A stretch of DNA of 64,000 nt from Mediterranea sp. (in: CFB group bacteria) (GTDB lineage Bacteria > Bacteroidota > Bacteroidia > Bacteroidales > Bacteroidaceae). Made by a program: the position numbers and the translations under genes. Each line of letters starts with the position of its first letter. Positions within the stretch are counted from its first letter, which is position 1. This document shows, in pieces, positions 1-9,586 of this stretch. The stretch spans positions 1 through 64,000 of the forward strand of contig JAISIZ010000020.1 in NCBI GenBank assembly GCA_031261785.1, read 5' to 3'. The notes under the pieces were generated by a model. That model saw nothing but the letters and a program-made list of their open reading frames with translations, was not told the DNA's origin and did not search any database.

Positions 1-44
1 ATGACACGGATTTATATATTTTAGATCCGTGTCATCCGTGTCAT
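1..44. repeat. Edge of an inverted/direct repeat element
   Basis: ATGACACGGAT at 1-11 is the reverse complement of ATCCGTGTCAT at 25-35, and CCGTGTCAT is repeated directly at 36-44. The motif resembles the ATCCGTGTAATCCGTG core of the mini-element at 14121-14274. The window cuts the element, so its left end is unknown. It may be a hairpin terminator or the end of a small non-autonomous repeat. No gene is seen in 45-139. Confidence 0.45.
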
Positions 45-139
45 CAGCGTCTAATGAGTTTCGCTTTGTCCGAATGCGCGCCTTTCGCCCCAAGCACAAA
101 AACAGGCCGCACGAAGTATTATACTCGAGGTGCCCGCTT

Positions 140-1006
140 TCAATACTTGATCAGCATCTGGTCGATCATCGTGCGGTATTCGCTGGGCGTACTCCCTTTC
201 TTCTTCTTAAAAATGCGGATGAAATTCGACAGGTTGTTGAAGCCGCACTGGAAGCAGATCTCGGCGATGGAATGCGTGGTCTCGGCCAGCATCTGGCAGG
301 CTTTGGCGATGCGCAGGTTGATGATGTAGTCGATGAAGGTGTAGCGCGTCTTCTTCTTGAAGAAATGGCTGAAGGCCGACTCGGACATGTTGACCATGGC
401 GGCCACGTCGCCCAGCTTGATGGGCGACTCGTAGTTACGTTCGATGTAGTCGCACACCTTGGCGATGCGCCGGCTCTTGGAGGTGCGGACCACGTGCTGC
501 GTATCGTAATTGTTGTCCATCAGCACGCTGCGGTCGGCAATGGAAAGCTCGTGCAGGATGGAGAAGAATTCCAGTACCGTCTGGAAGCCTTGCATACGGG
601 TAAGGGCGAGGATCTTGTCGCGCATGTCGGCCTTCGTCTTCTCGGAGAAGCAGATGCCTCGCTGCGCGTCGTAGAGCAGCGTCTTGATCTGCTGGAACAG
701 CCGCTTCTGGAGGATGGGGAATCCCAACACCTTATCGGAGAACTGGATGGTGACGACGTGGTTGCCTTCCACCACTTCGCCGTGCCAGGCGTGGGGAATG
801 TCGGGACCGATCATCACGAGGTCGAGTCCGGAAAAGTCTTCTTCCGAATCGCCCACGATGCGCTTGCCGTAGGTGTTCATCACGAGGTTGATCTCGTAGT
901 CGGAGTGATGGTGCACCGGATAGTCGAACTTCGCCGACGGATGGTTGAGGACGATGAACAGGTCGTTGTCCGACAGCGGCGTGATCTCTTTCTGTATTTC
1001 CTTCAT
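140..1006 (-). CDS. AraC family transcriptional regulator
   Basis: A 288-residue protein with an N-terminal cupin-like sensor half (about residues 20-110, with HHHSDYEINLV and later PHAWHG, typical of AraC sugar sensors) and a C-terminal double helix-turn-helix (about 185-285). The C-terminus shows the family signature IAEICFQCGFNNLSNFIRIFK followed by TPSEYR, as short pieces in the usual order. It is divergent from the symporter and PUL genes beginning at 1165, so it probably activates that locus in response to a mannan-derived sugar; the ligand is inferred, not seen. A paralogue with the same layout, including the shared IVGDSEE segment, lies at 49277-50182. The ATG start at 1006 gives normal family length. 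Confidence 0.9.
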   Translation of the reverse strand: MKEIQKEITPLSDNDLFIVLNHPSAKFDYPVHHHSDYEINLVMNTYGKRIVGDSEEDFSGLDLVMIGPDIPHAWHGEVVEGNHVVTIQFSDKVLGFPILQKRLFQQIKTLLYDAQRGICFSEKTKADMRDKILALTRMQGFQTVLEFFSILHELSIADRSVLMDNNYDTQHVVRTSKSRRIAKVCDYIERNYESPIKLGDVAAMVNMSESAFSHFFKKKTRYTFIDYIINLRIAKACQMLAETTHSIAEICFQCGFNNLSNFIRIFKKKKGSTPSEYRTMIDQMLIKY

Positions 1007-1035
1007 GGTTCGTTATTTTTTTAGAGATTGAACAG

Positions 1036-1045
1036 CGCGAAGATA
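1036..1045 (-). promoter_or_regulatory. Candidate -7 box for the AraC gene
   Basis: Reading the minus strand, TATCTTCGCG lies 30-40 bases before the AraC start. It matches the Bacteroidales -7 element TAnnTTTG at all but one position. The identical 10-mer occurs before three other genes here (12811, 47146, 52321). No clear -33 box is seen. Confidence 0.4.
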
Positions 1046-1130
1046 CGACTTATTAATTAAGTACAAGCGTGAATTCAAAAAAGTACAATCGTTCGCCGAG
1101 ATAGCATAACGGCGGTTCGAAAATAACCCC

Positions 1131-1138
1131 TATTTTCG
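1131..1138 (+). promoter_or_regulatory. Candidate -7 box for the PUL operon
   Basis: TATTTTCG, followed by CG, lies 26 bases before the symporter ATG. It fits TAnnTTTG with one change, the same T-to-C change seen at several promoters in the window. No convincing -33 element was found, as expected if transcription depends on the divergent AraC activator. The 1007-1164 intergenic region therefore probably carries both promoters and the regulator's binding site. Confidence 0.4.
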
Positions 1139-1164
1139 CGTCATAAAATCAAATAAATAGCAAA

Positions 1165-2742
1165 ATGGACAACTTTTCGATCAGTACGACGGACCTTGTC
1201 ATCGTCATTCTCTATCTCGTCTTCATCATCTGGTGGGGGCTGCGCAACGGTCGCAGTTCCGATTCACAGTCCTACTTCCTTGCCGGGCGCTCGATGCCTT
1301 GGTGGATCGTGGGGCTGTCGCTGTTCGCCGCCAGCATCTCGAGCACCACGCTGATCGGGCAGTCGGGCGACGCCTACGACACCGGTCTGGCGGTGTTCAA
1401 CTACAACCTGACGGGCATCGTGGTGATGGTGTTCTTCGCCGTGTTCCTGCTACCTCTTTATATACGCTCGAAGATCTTCACCATCCCCGAGTTTCTCGAA
1501 CGCCGGTTCGACAAGCGTTCGCGCTACTACTTCTCGGGCATCTGCATCATCGGCAACATCTTCCTCGACGCCGCCGGAGCGCTCTACGCCGCAGCGCTCA
1601 TCATCAAGCTCATCCTGCCCGAGGCTGACTTGCGGCTCATCATCATCGTCTTCGCCGCCATCGCCGCCTCGTACACCATCCCCGGCGGACTATCGTCGGT
1701 GATCAAGACGGAGCTGATACAGGCCATCATCCTCATCGTGGGATCCGTCATCCTCACCCTCTTCTGCTTCCGCGAGGGCGGCGCCTACTTCGTCGACTTA
1801 TACCGTAATGGCGACATACTGGCCAAGCTCATCCGCCCGATGGACGACCCCGCCACGCCCTGGCTGGGGCTTATCGTGGGCATGCCCATCCTCGGCATCT
1901 ACTTCTGGGCCAACAACCAGACGATGGTGCAACGGGTGCTCAGCGCCCGCACCGTGGACGAAGGGCGGAAGGGGGTGATGCTGAACGGCTTCCTCACCAT
2001 GCTCACGCTCTTCATCATCGCCATTCCCGGGCTGATGGCGCGCGGACTGTTTCCCGGGCTTGAGCGTCCCGACATGGTGTACCCCACGATGGTGATCCGC
2101 CTCATGCCCGTCGGCCTGCTGGCCATCATCCTGGCGGCGTTGCTCTCGGCGCTGACCTCGGCCTTGAGCGCCATACTCAACTCCACGTCGACGCTGTTCA
2201 CCATGGACTTCTACGCCAGCCTCAACCCCAAGGCCGATTCGCGCCGGCTGGTGCGGGTAGGGAAGCTCGCCTCGCTCGCCATCATCGTCGTAGCCGCCCT
2301 GTGGGCGCCACAGATCGGGAAGTTCGGCTCGCTGCTGAAGTATTACCAGGAGATGCTCTCGTACATCTCGCCCCCCATCGTGGCGGCTTTCCTGCTGGGC
2401 ATCTTCAGCAAGCGGGCCAACGGCACGGGCGCGTTCGTCGGGCTGATGAGCGGGCTGGGTGTCGCCGTGCTGATGCTCTTCTTCCGTCAGCATTTGTTCG
2501 GCGACTTGCACTTCCTGCTCGTGGTGCCGTTCCTGCTGGCCGTCAGCTTAGTGGTGACGTACGTCGCCAGCCTGCTCACCCCCGCGCCGGCCGCCATGAA
2601 GCTGGCCGACACCACCTTCCGCGCGGCCGACCTCGCCGCCGAATGGCAAGAGCTGCGCCGGGCGGCGTGGTACAAAAGCTACCTGGGATGGGCCATCCTG
2701 TTGCTCGCCCTGAGCGCGCTGCTGTGGGTGGTGTTCAGTTAA
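1165..2742 (+). CDS. Sodium:solute symporter (SSS family), PUL-linked
   Basis: A 525-residue, highly hydrophobic inner-membrane protein with about 13 predicted helices, the usual SSS size. The SSS pattern is visible: an early FLAGRSMPWW segment with following GLSLFAASISSTTLIG, and later ANNQTMVQRVLSA (about residue 250), both characteristic of SGLT-type carriers. It would couple Na+ entry to uptake of a sugar from the periplasm. The ATG lies 26 bases after a candidate -7 box and the GH130 gene follows 38 bases downstream, so the two are probably co-transcribed; the likely cargo is a mannose-containing mono- or disaccharide. The exact substrate cannot be read from the sequence. Confidence 0.9.
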   Translation: MDNFSISTTDLVIVILYLVFIIWWGLRNGRSSDSQSYFLAGRSMPWWIVGLSLFAASISSTTLIGQSGDAYDTGLAVFNYNLTGIVVMVFFAVFLLPLYIRSKIFTIPEFLERRFDKRSRYYFSGICIIGNIFLDAAGALYAAALIIKLILPEADLRLIIIVFAAIAASYTIPGGLSSVIKTELIQAIILIVGSVILTLFCFREGGAYFVDLYRNGDILAKLIRPMDDPATPWLGLIVGMPILGIYFWANNQTMVQRVLSARTVDEGRKGVMLNGFLTMLTLFIIAIPGLMARGLFPGLERPDMVYPTMVIRLMPVGLLAIILAALLSALTSALSAILNSTSTLFTMDFYASLNPKADSRRLVRVGKLASLAIIVVAALWAPQIGKFGSLLKYYQEMLSYISPPIVAAFLLGIFSKRANGTGAFVGLMSGLGVAVLMLFFRQHLFGDLHFLLVVPFLLAVSLVVTYVASLLTPAPAAMKLADTTFRAADLAAEWQELRRAAWYKSYLGWAILLLALSALLWVVFS

Positions 2743-2780
2743 TCGTTTCGCATTACTTATTCATCGAAATACAAAAAGTT

Positions 2781-3797
2781 ATGAAATTGGAGAAATACCA
2801 TGGAAACCCCATCCTGCTGCCCCACGAAGGGAACGAGTGGGAATCGCTGGTGACTTGCAACCCGGGCGTGTACTACGACCGCGGCACGTTCTACATGCTC
2901 TACCGCGCGGCGGGGCACGACACGGAACACGTCATCCGCCTGGGACTGGCTACCAGCCGCGACGGTTTCCACTTTGAGCGCGCCGAGAGCCAGCCGGTGT
3001 TCTCCCCGCAGCCCGACAACTTCGACTCGGGCTGCGTGGAGGACCCGCGCATCGTGAAGCTCGGCGACGACTTCTACGTGACGTACGCCTACCGCCCCTT
3101 CCCGCCGGGACAGTACTGGACCTTCGCCCACGACGTGGTGAACCTGCCCGACTGCGGAGCCGACGCCCCCGCCGCCCTGGCCAAGAACCTCGGCAACACG
3201 GGGCTGGCGGTGACCCGCGACTTCCGCCACTTCCGCCGCCTGGGACGCCTCACCTCGCCCGTGCTCGACGACCGCGACGTCATCCTCTTCCCCGAGAAGA
3301 TAGGCGGCAAGTACGTCATGATGCACCGCCCCAAGCAGTACGTCCACAAGCAATACAAGGTGAAGTATCCCTCCATCTGGCTGAAGTTCTCGGACGACCT
3401 GCTCGACTGGGAAGACAAGCCCAGCCACCTGCTGCTGACAGGTACGGAGGGCACGTGGGAAGAGAAGGTGGGCGGAGGCTCCCCGCCCTTGCGCACCGAC
3501 GAGGGGTGGCTGGTGATTTACCACGGCGTGGAGAACGGCGGCCTGGGGCATTACCGCGCCGGCGCCCTCTTGCTCGACCTCGACGACCCGCTGAAGATAC
3601 TCGCGAAGTCGGACGGACCCATCCTCGAACCCGAGTTCCGCTACGAGCTGGACGGATATTACCCGGGCTGTGTCTTCCCCACCGGCAACGTGCTGCTCGA
3701 CGGCACGCTATACGTTTACTACGGCTGCGCCGACAAATATGTGGGCGTGGCGACGTGCGACGTGAAAGATTTCATCCGATCGTTCAAGAAAGTATAA
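2781..3797 (+). CDS. GH130 family mannoside phosphorylase or mannosidase
   Basis: A 338-residue cytoplasmic-looking protein without signal peptide. The GH130 five-bladed fold is recognisable from the start motif (KYHGNPILLP), the VEDPRIV segment with the presumed catalytic Asp at residue 88, the MHRP motif after GKYV, and the terminal YYGCADKYVGVAT. Known members either phosphorolyse beta-mannosyl-glucose or beta-1,4-mannooligosaccharides, or hydrolyse beta-1,2-mannosides. The HR pair in MHRP is compatible with phosphate binding, but I cannot assign a subfamily. I chose ATG 2781, just after the symporter, because the longer upstream frame only overlaps the symporter and has no homology. Beside GH26 and SusCD it probably finishes mannan degradation inside the cell. 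Confidence 0.88.
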   Translation: MKLEKYHGNPILLPHEGNEWESLVTCNPGVYYDRGTFYMLYRAAGHDTEHVIRLGLATSRDGFHFERAESQPVFSPQPDNFDSGCVEDPRIVKLGDDFYVTYAYRPFPPGQYWTFAHDVVNLPDCGADAPAALAKNLGNTGLAVTRDFRHFRRLGRLTSPVLDDRDVILFPEKIGGKYVMMHRPKQYVHKQYKVKYPSIWLKFSDDLLDWEDKPSHLLLTGTEGTWEEKVGGGSPPLRTDEGWLVIYHGVENGGLGHYRAGALLLDLDDPLKILAKSDGPILEPEFRYELDGYYPGCVFPTGNVLLDGTLYVYYGCADKYVGVATCDVKDFIRSFKKV

Positions 3798-3839
3798 CCA
3801 ATCAGCATAATTGAGGAGTAGCCTTACGGCAGAACCCTC

Positions 3840-3847
3840 TACCTTCG
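3840..3847 (+). promoter_or_regulatory. Candidate internal -7 box before susC
   Basis: TACCTTCG, followed by CG, lies in the 98-base gap between GH130 and the SusC-like gene, 49 bases before its start. It has the TAnnTT(T/C)GCG form seen elsewhere in the window. It may give the surface genes their own promoter. No good -33 box. Confidence 0.35.
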
Positions 3848-3895
3848 CGTTGTCGACAATGCAATAGAAAAACAATCTTTTTAAAAGTTCATTCC

Positions 3896-6800
3896 ATGAA
3901 GAAAACTCTAATCCGAAAAGGACGGATGGCCTCATTACCCATCCGGTTGCTCTTCCTGCTCACGATGTTGCTGGGCAGCACCCTGCCCCTCCTGGCCGCC
4001 GTAGGACAAGTACCCGAGAAGATAAGCGTGTCGGGCACGGTGAGAAACGCCAGCGGAGAGCCTATCATAGGCGCCTCCGTCGTCCTCAAGCACGCCACGC
4101 GCCATACGGGAACCATCACCGACCTCGACGGCCGTTACCGGCTGGCCGACATTCCCGCCGACGGCACGCTGGAATATTCGTACGTAGGCATGCTTAAGCA
4201 AGAAATCCAGGTCGCCCGGCGAACCACCATCGACGTGGTGCTCCAGGAAGACGCCGTGCTGCTGGGCGACGTCGTGGTGATAGGCTACGGCTCGGTGAAG
4301 AAAAGCGACCTCACCGGCTCCGTCGCCAGCGTGAAGACCGAGGCGCTCAACGACATACCCGCCAACTCCATCGAAGGATTGCTGCAAGGACGGGCCGCCG
4401 GCGTGCAAGTCATCAACTCGTCGCAAGACCCCGGCGCGGGATCCACCGTGCGCATCCGGGGCAACAGCTCGCTCCGAGGCTCGAACGCCCCGCTCATCGT
4501 CGTCGACGGCTTCCCGCTGGGCGACGCCGGCGACCTGAAGCAGATCAACACCGACGATATCGTGTCGATGGAGGTGCTCAAGGATGCCTCAGCCTCGGCC
4601 ATCTACGGCTCGCGGGGCGCCAACGGCGTGATCATGGTCACCACCCGCAAGGCCAAGGAAGGCACCACGGTGATCTCCGTGAAGCAGCAGCTCACCATCT
4701 CGCAATTCACCTCCGAACTCGACCTGTGGAGAGACCCCGTGCTGATGGCCATGCTGAACAACGAGGGACGTGTCAACGGCGGATTGCAGCCGCTGTACGT
4801 GGGAGCCACCAACTCCGCCGGCGTCTACTACCCGTCGGTAGAGGAGCTGATGACCACGTGGACCACCAACACCGCCTGGGACAAGCTCGTGTTCCGCGAC
4901 GCTCCGGTGTCGAACAACACCACCGTCTCCGTGGCAAGCGCCAACGAGCGCACCAGCTTCGGCCTCAGCGCCAACTACTACACCGACAAGGGCATGTACG
5001 TAGGCGACAACTACGCCAAGGGTGGCTACAACCTCAACGTCAGCCACAAGATATTCCCCAACGTCACCCTCCGGGCTTCCAACATCCTCTACCTCGGCGA
5101 CCGCGACAACAAGGGCGGACAAGCCTATTGGCGCAACCCCATCTACCCCGTCTACAACGACGACGGCACGTACTACCAGACCACCTCGCAGGACTACAGC
5201 CACCCCCTGGCCATCCGCGAGTTCCAGCAGAACAAGGCCAAGATGCTCGACATCATCGCCTCCGGTGCCTTGGAGTGGCAGATCCTCCCGCAGCTCAGCT
5301 TCACGGGACGGCTCAACTACAAATACGGCAAGTCCACCACCGACCAGTACATCCCCAAGAAATGGACCCAGGTAGGCACCGAGAATGGCGGACGAGGCAT
5401 TATCGGAAACTCCGAGAGCCAGAACTTCGTGTCGGAGAATTTTTTCAATTATTCGCAAGTGCTGGGCGGCAAGCACGAGCTGGGCGCCATGCTCGGACAC
5501 TCGTTCGAGCAATACCAGTCGCGCAGCTCCACCCTCACGGCCAACGGCTTCGTCAACGAGGCGCTGGGCAACGAAAACATGTCGGCCGGCGAGGCGGCAC
5601 GCAACCTCGTCTCCAACGGATATTCGTGGAGCAGGCTGCTCTCGGCCATGGGACGCCTCAACTATACGTACGACAACCGCTACCTGCTCACCGTCACCTT
5701 CCGCGCCGACGGCTCGTCGAAGTTCGGCAAGAACAACCGCTGGGCCTACTTCCCCTCGGGCGCCGTCAGCTGGAAAGCCCACGAAGAGGAGTTCGTCAAG
5801 CGGCTCCGCGTCTTCGACGAGCTGAAGTTCCGCCTCAGCTACGGCATCTCGGGCAACCAAGGCATCAGCCCCTACCAGACGCTGAGCCGCTACGGCACCA
5901 CCAAGTACTTCAACGAGGGCGAGTGGATGACGGCCATAGGTCCCGGATACGTCTCGGGATACACCGGACAGAGTGGCATATATAAAGTATGGAGCGGCAT
6001 ACCCAACCCCGACCTGAGGTGGGAGACCACCGCACAGTGGGACTTCGGTATCGACATGGCTTTCTTCGACCGCCGCCTGCGCCTCACGCTCGACCTCTAC
6101 GACAAGCAGACCTCCGACCTGCTGCGCGAGCGCACCCTCGCCTCCTCGTCGGGATACGACCGCATGTGGGTGAACGACGGCAAGATACGCAACCGGGGCT
6201 TCGAGGCCACCGTCGAAGGCGTGCTCGTCGACACCAAGGACTGGAACCTCAGCGGCACCTTCATCTTCTCCATGAACCGCAACAAGGTGCTCGACCTCGG
6301 CGACAGCGTGGAATCGGCCCTCACCACCGACCTGCGCACAGGCATGCGCTACGAGGTGGTAGGCAACCTCAGCGAGCAATACCGCGCGTACACCAACATC
6401 CTCGCCATAGGATACCCCATCAACGTGTTCTATGGATACAAGACCGACGGCATCATACAGACCATGAACGAAGGCATAGACGCCGGACTGACCGGAGTGG
6501 ACGCCCGTCCCGGGGAATTCAAGTACCGCAACATCTACGACGGCGACGGCACCACCGGCGAGGTGAACGACAACGACAAATGCGTCATTGGCGACCCCAA
6601 CCCCGACTTCACCGCCAGCCTCAATCTCTCCGTACGCTGGAAGAAACTCGACGCCAGCATCTTCCTCAACGGCGTGTTTGGCAACGACGTGCTCAACACC
6701 AAGACCTTTGGCGACCCACACAACGCCGCCTTCCGCTGGACACCCGACAACCCCACCAACGGCTATCCCAGCCTGCGCGACGGACGGCAGACCCGACTCT

Positions 6801-7042
6801 CGGACTACTGGATACAGGACGGATCGTTCGTCCGCGTGCAGAACGCCACCATAGGCTACACGTTCGACCTCCCCAAGCAGAAGCTGTTCGCTTCCAAGCT
6901 GAGGCTATACGTGAACGCCTCGAACCTCTACACCTTCACCAAGTTCCAGGGCTACGACCCCGAGGTGAGCCAGATGGGCATATACACCGGAGGCTATCCC
7001 CGGCTGCGCAAATGGACGGTGGGCATTGACGTAACATTCTAA
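3896..7042 (+). CDS. SusC-like TonB-dependent outer-membrane receptor
   Basis: A 1048-residue protein. A signal peptide is visible (LLFLLTMLLGSTLPLLA, about residues 18-34); a second in-frame Met at residue 11 is an alternative start. Residues 45-115 form the carboxypeptidase-regulatory-like beta domain (SGTVRNASGEPIIGASV), followed by the TonB-box-like DVVVIGYG and a plug domain (about 135-250, with VRIRGNSSL and IYGSRGANGVI), then the 22-strand barrel ending in a terminal aromatic (DVTF). It imports oligosaccharides across the outer membrane using TonB energy, with the SusD-like lid encoded 15 bases downstream. Length and order are normal for the family. Substrate is inferred to be mannan fragments from the neighbouring GH26 and GH130. 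Confidence 0.97.
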   Translation: MKKTLIRKGRMASLPIRLLFLLTMLLGSTLPLLAAVGQVPEKISVSGTVRNASGEPIIGASVVLKHATRHTGTITDLDGRYRLADIPADGTLEYSYVGMLKQEIQVARRTTIDVVLQEDAVLLGDVVVIGYGSVKKSDLTGSVASVKTEALNDIPANSIEGLLQGRAAGVQVINSSQDPGAGSTVRIRGNSSLRGSNAPLIVVDGFPLGDAGDLKQINTDDIVSMEVLKDASASAIYGSRGANGVIMVTTRKAKEGTTVISVKQQLTISQFTSELDLWRDPVLMAMLNNEGRVNGGLQPLYVGATNSAGVYYPSVEELMTTWTTNTAWDKLVFRDAPVSNNTTVSVASANERTSFGLSANYYTDKGMYVGDNYAKGGYNLNVSHKIFPNVTLRASNILYLGDRDNKGGQAYWRNPIYPVYNDDGTYYQTTSQDYSHPLAIREFQQNKAKMLDIIASGALEWQILPQLSFTGRLNYKYGKSTTDQYIPKKWTQVGTENGGRGIIGNSESQNFVSENFFNYSQVLGGKHELGAMLGHSFEQYQSRSSTLTANGFVNEALGNENMSAGEAARNLVSNGYSWSRLLSAMGRLNYTYDNRYLLTVTFRADGSSKFGKNNRWAYFPSGAVSWKAHEEEFVKRLRVFDELKFRLSYGISGNQGISPYQTLSRYGTTKYFNEGEWMTAIGPGYVSGYTGQSGIYKVWSGIPNPDLRWETTAQWDFGIDMAFFDRRLRLTLDLYDKQTSDLLRERTLASSSGYDRMWVNDGKIRNRGFEATVEGVLVDTKDWNLSGTFIFSMNRNKVLDLGDSVESALTTDLRTGMRYEVVGNLSEQYRAYTNILAIGYPINVFYGYKTDGIIQTMNEGIDAGLTGVDARPGEFKYRNIYDGDGTTGEVNDNDKCVIGDPNPDFTASLNLSVRWKKLDASIFLNGVFGNDVLNTKTFGDPHNAAFRWTPDNPTNGYPSLRDGRQTRLSDYWIQDGSFVRVQNATIGYTFDLPKQKLFASKLRLYVNASNLYTFTKFQGYDPEVSQMGIYTGGYPRLRKWTVGIDVTF

Positions 7043-7057
7043 AAAAAACGATAAGCG

Positions 7058-8596
7058 ATGAAAAAGATAATCTATCTCTGCACCATATACTGGGGGTTGG
7101 CACTGATGGCCTCGTGCAGCCTCGAGGAGAAACCCTACGGCTTCTACTCCGAAGACAACTTCTACCGGACCGAGGACGACGCCAGGGCGGCCGTCAACTA
7201 CGCCTACGCCACGCTGACCTACATCGAGTACTCGCGCTCCATCTTCTTCGTCGGCGACATGCCGAGCGAGAACATGACGACCAAGAGCGACGCCTCGGTC
7301 GACAACCGTGCCCTCAACACCTGGTCGATAGCCAACTTCAACACCAACGAGACGCTGATGAATTTTTTCAAGTACTCGTATATTTGCATCAACCGCGCCA
7401 ACGCCCTCATCAAGAAGATTCCCGATACCGACATCGACCCCGCCCTAAGGGACCAATACCTCGGTGAGGCGCACTTCCTGCGGGCCTACAACTACTTCTG
7501 CCTCTCGCGCAACTTCGGCTTGGTACCCATGCACTACGACCTGGTGGAGACCCTCTCGCAAACCGCCGCCCCGCTGGCCGCGGACATGGACCAGATCTAC
7601 GACTTCATGATCGAGGACTGCCAGCAGGCCGAAGCGCTACTACCCGTATATCCCACACCCGTGATGGGGCGCGTCGACCGCGTGGCCGCGCAAGCCCTGC
7701 TGGCCAAGCTCTACCTCTACGCCGCCTCGGCCAAGGAGCATGGCGTGCCGCTCTACCGCGACATGGGCAAGAGCGTGGACGAGATGTACGCCCAGGCTGC
7801 CAAGTACGCCGGACGTGTACTCAACCTCGACCCGCAATATCCGCAAAGCACCTACTGGTTCGAGAACGACCTGCTCGCCATTTACGACGTGTTCAAATCC
7901 ACCGGGCGCGAGAATATCTTCCTCATGTCGATGGATCGTACCGGAGAGTCGGAGGGACAATACTCCAAGATCTCGAAGATGTTCATCCCCTACATCGACG
8001 GCGCTACCATCTGGCTCAAGCAAGGCAACAGCGACACCTATATCAAGTCGCACGACGGCTACGCCGAATACCGTACCGAGATTGGCTTCTACAACCAGTA
8101 TGAGAGCGGCGACCTACGCAAGGCGTACCTCATAGCCGACAAGATATACACCCAGCAGGGCGGCGTGCGCGCGGAATGGAAGGCCGACGGATCGGGAAGC
8201 ATACCCTATCCTTTCTGCCGCAAGTACATCGACCCCGAGTTCGATGGCGACAAGACCAGCACACGCCCCATCCTGCTGCGCTTCTCGGACATCGCCCTTG
8301 TCTACGCCGAGGCCGCCGGACCCACCCCCGAAGCCTACGCAGCCGTGAACTACATACGCCGCCGCGCCGGACTGGGCGAGGCCACACCCAACCTCTCCCT
8401 GCCCGACTTCCGCGAGATGGTGTACAACGAACGCAAGTTCGAGATGGCTTTCGAAGGAGACCGCATGTACGACATCCGCCGCTGGAACAAGACGGCCGAG
8501 ATACAGCAGGTGCACGACGCCAGCCTCACCGAGGCGCAATACACCTTCTATCCCCTGCCGCTCACGGAGATCACGCTCAACCCAAGTTTGAACTAA
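7058..8596 (+). CDS. SusD/RagB-like surface glycan-binding lipoprotein
   Basis: A 512-residue lipoprotein with lipobox LMASC (Cys20), so it should be anchored at the outer-membrane surface. The SusD fold is visible: an N-terminal helical region with EDNFYRTEDDARAAVNYAY, the LRAYNYFCLSRNFG segment, and the C-terminal VYNERKFEMAFEGDRMYDIRRW pattern in short pieces, with a final YPLP motif. It acts as the lid of the SusC pore and binds glycan. It starts 15 bases after susC and is followed 15 bases later by a further lipoprotein, so all are one operon. Confidence 0.96.
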   Translation: MKKIIYLCTIYWGLALMASCSLEEKPYGFYSEDNFYRTEDDARAAVNYAYATLTYIEYSRSIFFVGDMPSENMTTKSDASVDNRALNTWSIANFNTNETLMNFFKYSYICINRANALIKKIPDTDIDPALRDQYLGEAHFLRAYNYFCLSRNFGLVPMHYDLVETLSQTAAPLAADMDQIYDFMIEDCQQAEALLPVYPTPVMGRVDRVAAQALLAKLYLYAASAKEHGVPLYRDMGKSVDEMYAQAAKYAGRVLNLDPQYPQSTYWFENDLLAIYDVFKSTGRENIFLMSMDRTGESEGQYSKISKMFIPYIDGATIWLKQGNSDTYIKSHDGYAEYRTEIGFYNQYESGDLRKAYLIADKIYTQQGGVRAEWKADGSGSIPYPFCRKYIDPEFDGDKTSTRPILLRFSDIALVYAEAAGPTPEAYAAVNYIRRRAGLGEATPNLSLPDFREMVYNERKFEMAFEGDRMYDIRRWNKTAEIQQVHDASLTEAQYTFYPLPLTEITLNPSLN

Positions 8597-8611
8597 ATAC
8601 CTAACACTGTC

Positions 8612-9586
8612 ATGATGAACAAGATAATGAGTTATTGCGCCCTGGCGATCGGCATCACGCTGACGCACTCGTGCGTGAAAGACATGCAAGACGACCTCCA
8701 CAAGGGAGGGTGGAACCACGAGCGATCCATCACCGGAATCAGCTTCGCCAACCAGGTGGGACAACCCGTGATACAGCGGATAGACGAGTCGACGGGAACC
8801 ATCGACATCACGCTCAACGTGGGAGCCATACCCGACCTCTCGAAGGTGGAACTCACCAACCTGCAACTCTCGTACCAAGCCACGGCGGGCGTGAAGCCGG
8901 GCGACATGCTCGACTTCAGCAACGACGCCCGCACGGCCTCCATCATCGTCACCTCCACGCTGGGCGAGACACGCGCCTACACCATCACCGCCGCCGAGTT
9001 CCGCGAGCAGATGGAGGGCACGTGGGCCATCAACGACCTCGTGGTATGGGGCGGCACCGGACCCAGCTACGGCGGAGGCAAGGTGTACCCCATGATGCTC
9101 AAGTCGTGGTGCTGGGACTACGCCAACCCGCCGTCGAAGGAGTACGACAACACGCTCACCTTCACCCTCGACAAGATCACCGACGATGGCAACACCGAGG
9201 GCGTATGCGTGAACAACGCCGGAGCTGACGGGGCGTACGCCAACTTCATCTTCCGCGGCGCATCGAACCCGGTCAACAAGACGGATATCGACCTGAATCA
9301 CTTCTATCGGAAGATCCCCGTCGGCGAGAGCCGCTGGAGGCGCAACTACGCCGACGGCAGCATCACCTTCACCGACTCGAACGGCAACACGTCGACAGCC
9401 ACGCTCGTCGACGCCGGCGAGCACGTCCTGTACAACAACGCCGGATACGTCAACGCCATCAGCGTGCCCAACAACGCCTTCGCCTTCACCCTCAACGGCA
9501 CCGACGACTGGAGCAACATCTATAGCGACTACGACGTCTTCGCCGCCAAGGTCCGCATGTATTTCGTATTGGTGACCAAGCTATGA
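8612..9586 (+). CDS. Surface glycan-binding-type lipoprotein (DUF5018-like)
   Basis: A 324-residue lipoprotein; the lipobox is THSC with Cys at residue 21. There are adjacent ATGs at 8612 and 8615. Residues about 35-125 look like a beta-sandwich of the DUF5018 type (ITGISFANQ, then VTSTLGETRAYTI), and the rest is a beta-rich region with a GTW.INDLVVWGG segment of a lipocalin-like or SusE/SusF-type binding domain. It follows susD directly and overlaps the next gene by 4 bases, the position where Bacteroidales loci encode a surface glycan-binding protein (SGBP). Assignment rests on position, lipobox and fold impression; direct glycan-binding residues cannot be named. Confidence 0.75.
   Translation: MMNKIMSYCALAIGITLTHSCVKDMQDDLHKGGWNHERSITGISFANQVGQPVIQRIDESTGTIDITLNVGAIPDLSKVELTNLQLSYQATAGVKPGDMLDFSNDARTASIIVTSTLGETRAYTITAAEFREQMEGTWAINDLVVWGGTGPSYGGGKVYPMMLKSWCWDYANPPSKEYDNTLTFTLDKITDDGNTEGVCVNNAGADGAYANFIFRGASNPVNKTDIDLNHFYRKIPVGESRWRRNYADGSITFTDSNGNTSTATLVDAGEHVLYNNAGYVNAISVPNNAFAFTLNGTDDWSNIYSDYDVFAAKVRMYFVLVTKL

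Noticed and set aside
29-1024. 331-residue open frame on the + strand over the AraC gene
   Set aside because: It mirrors the regulator on the other strand; the regulator's motifs and its -7 box are clear.
4589-6721. 710-residue open frame antisense to susC
   Set aside because: GC-rich coding DNA leaves long antisense frames; the composition (valine, glutamate and histidine runs) is typical of a shadow and susC is unmistakable.
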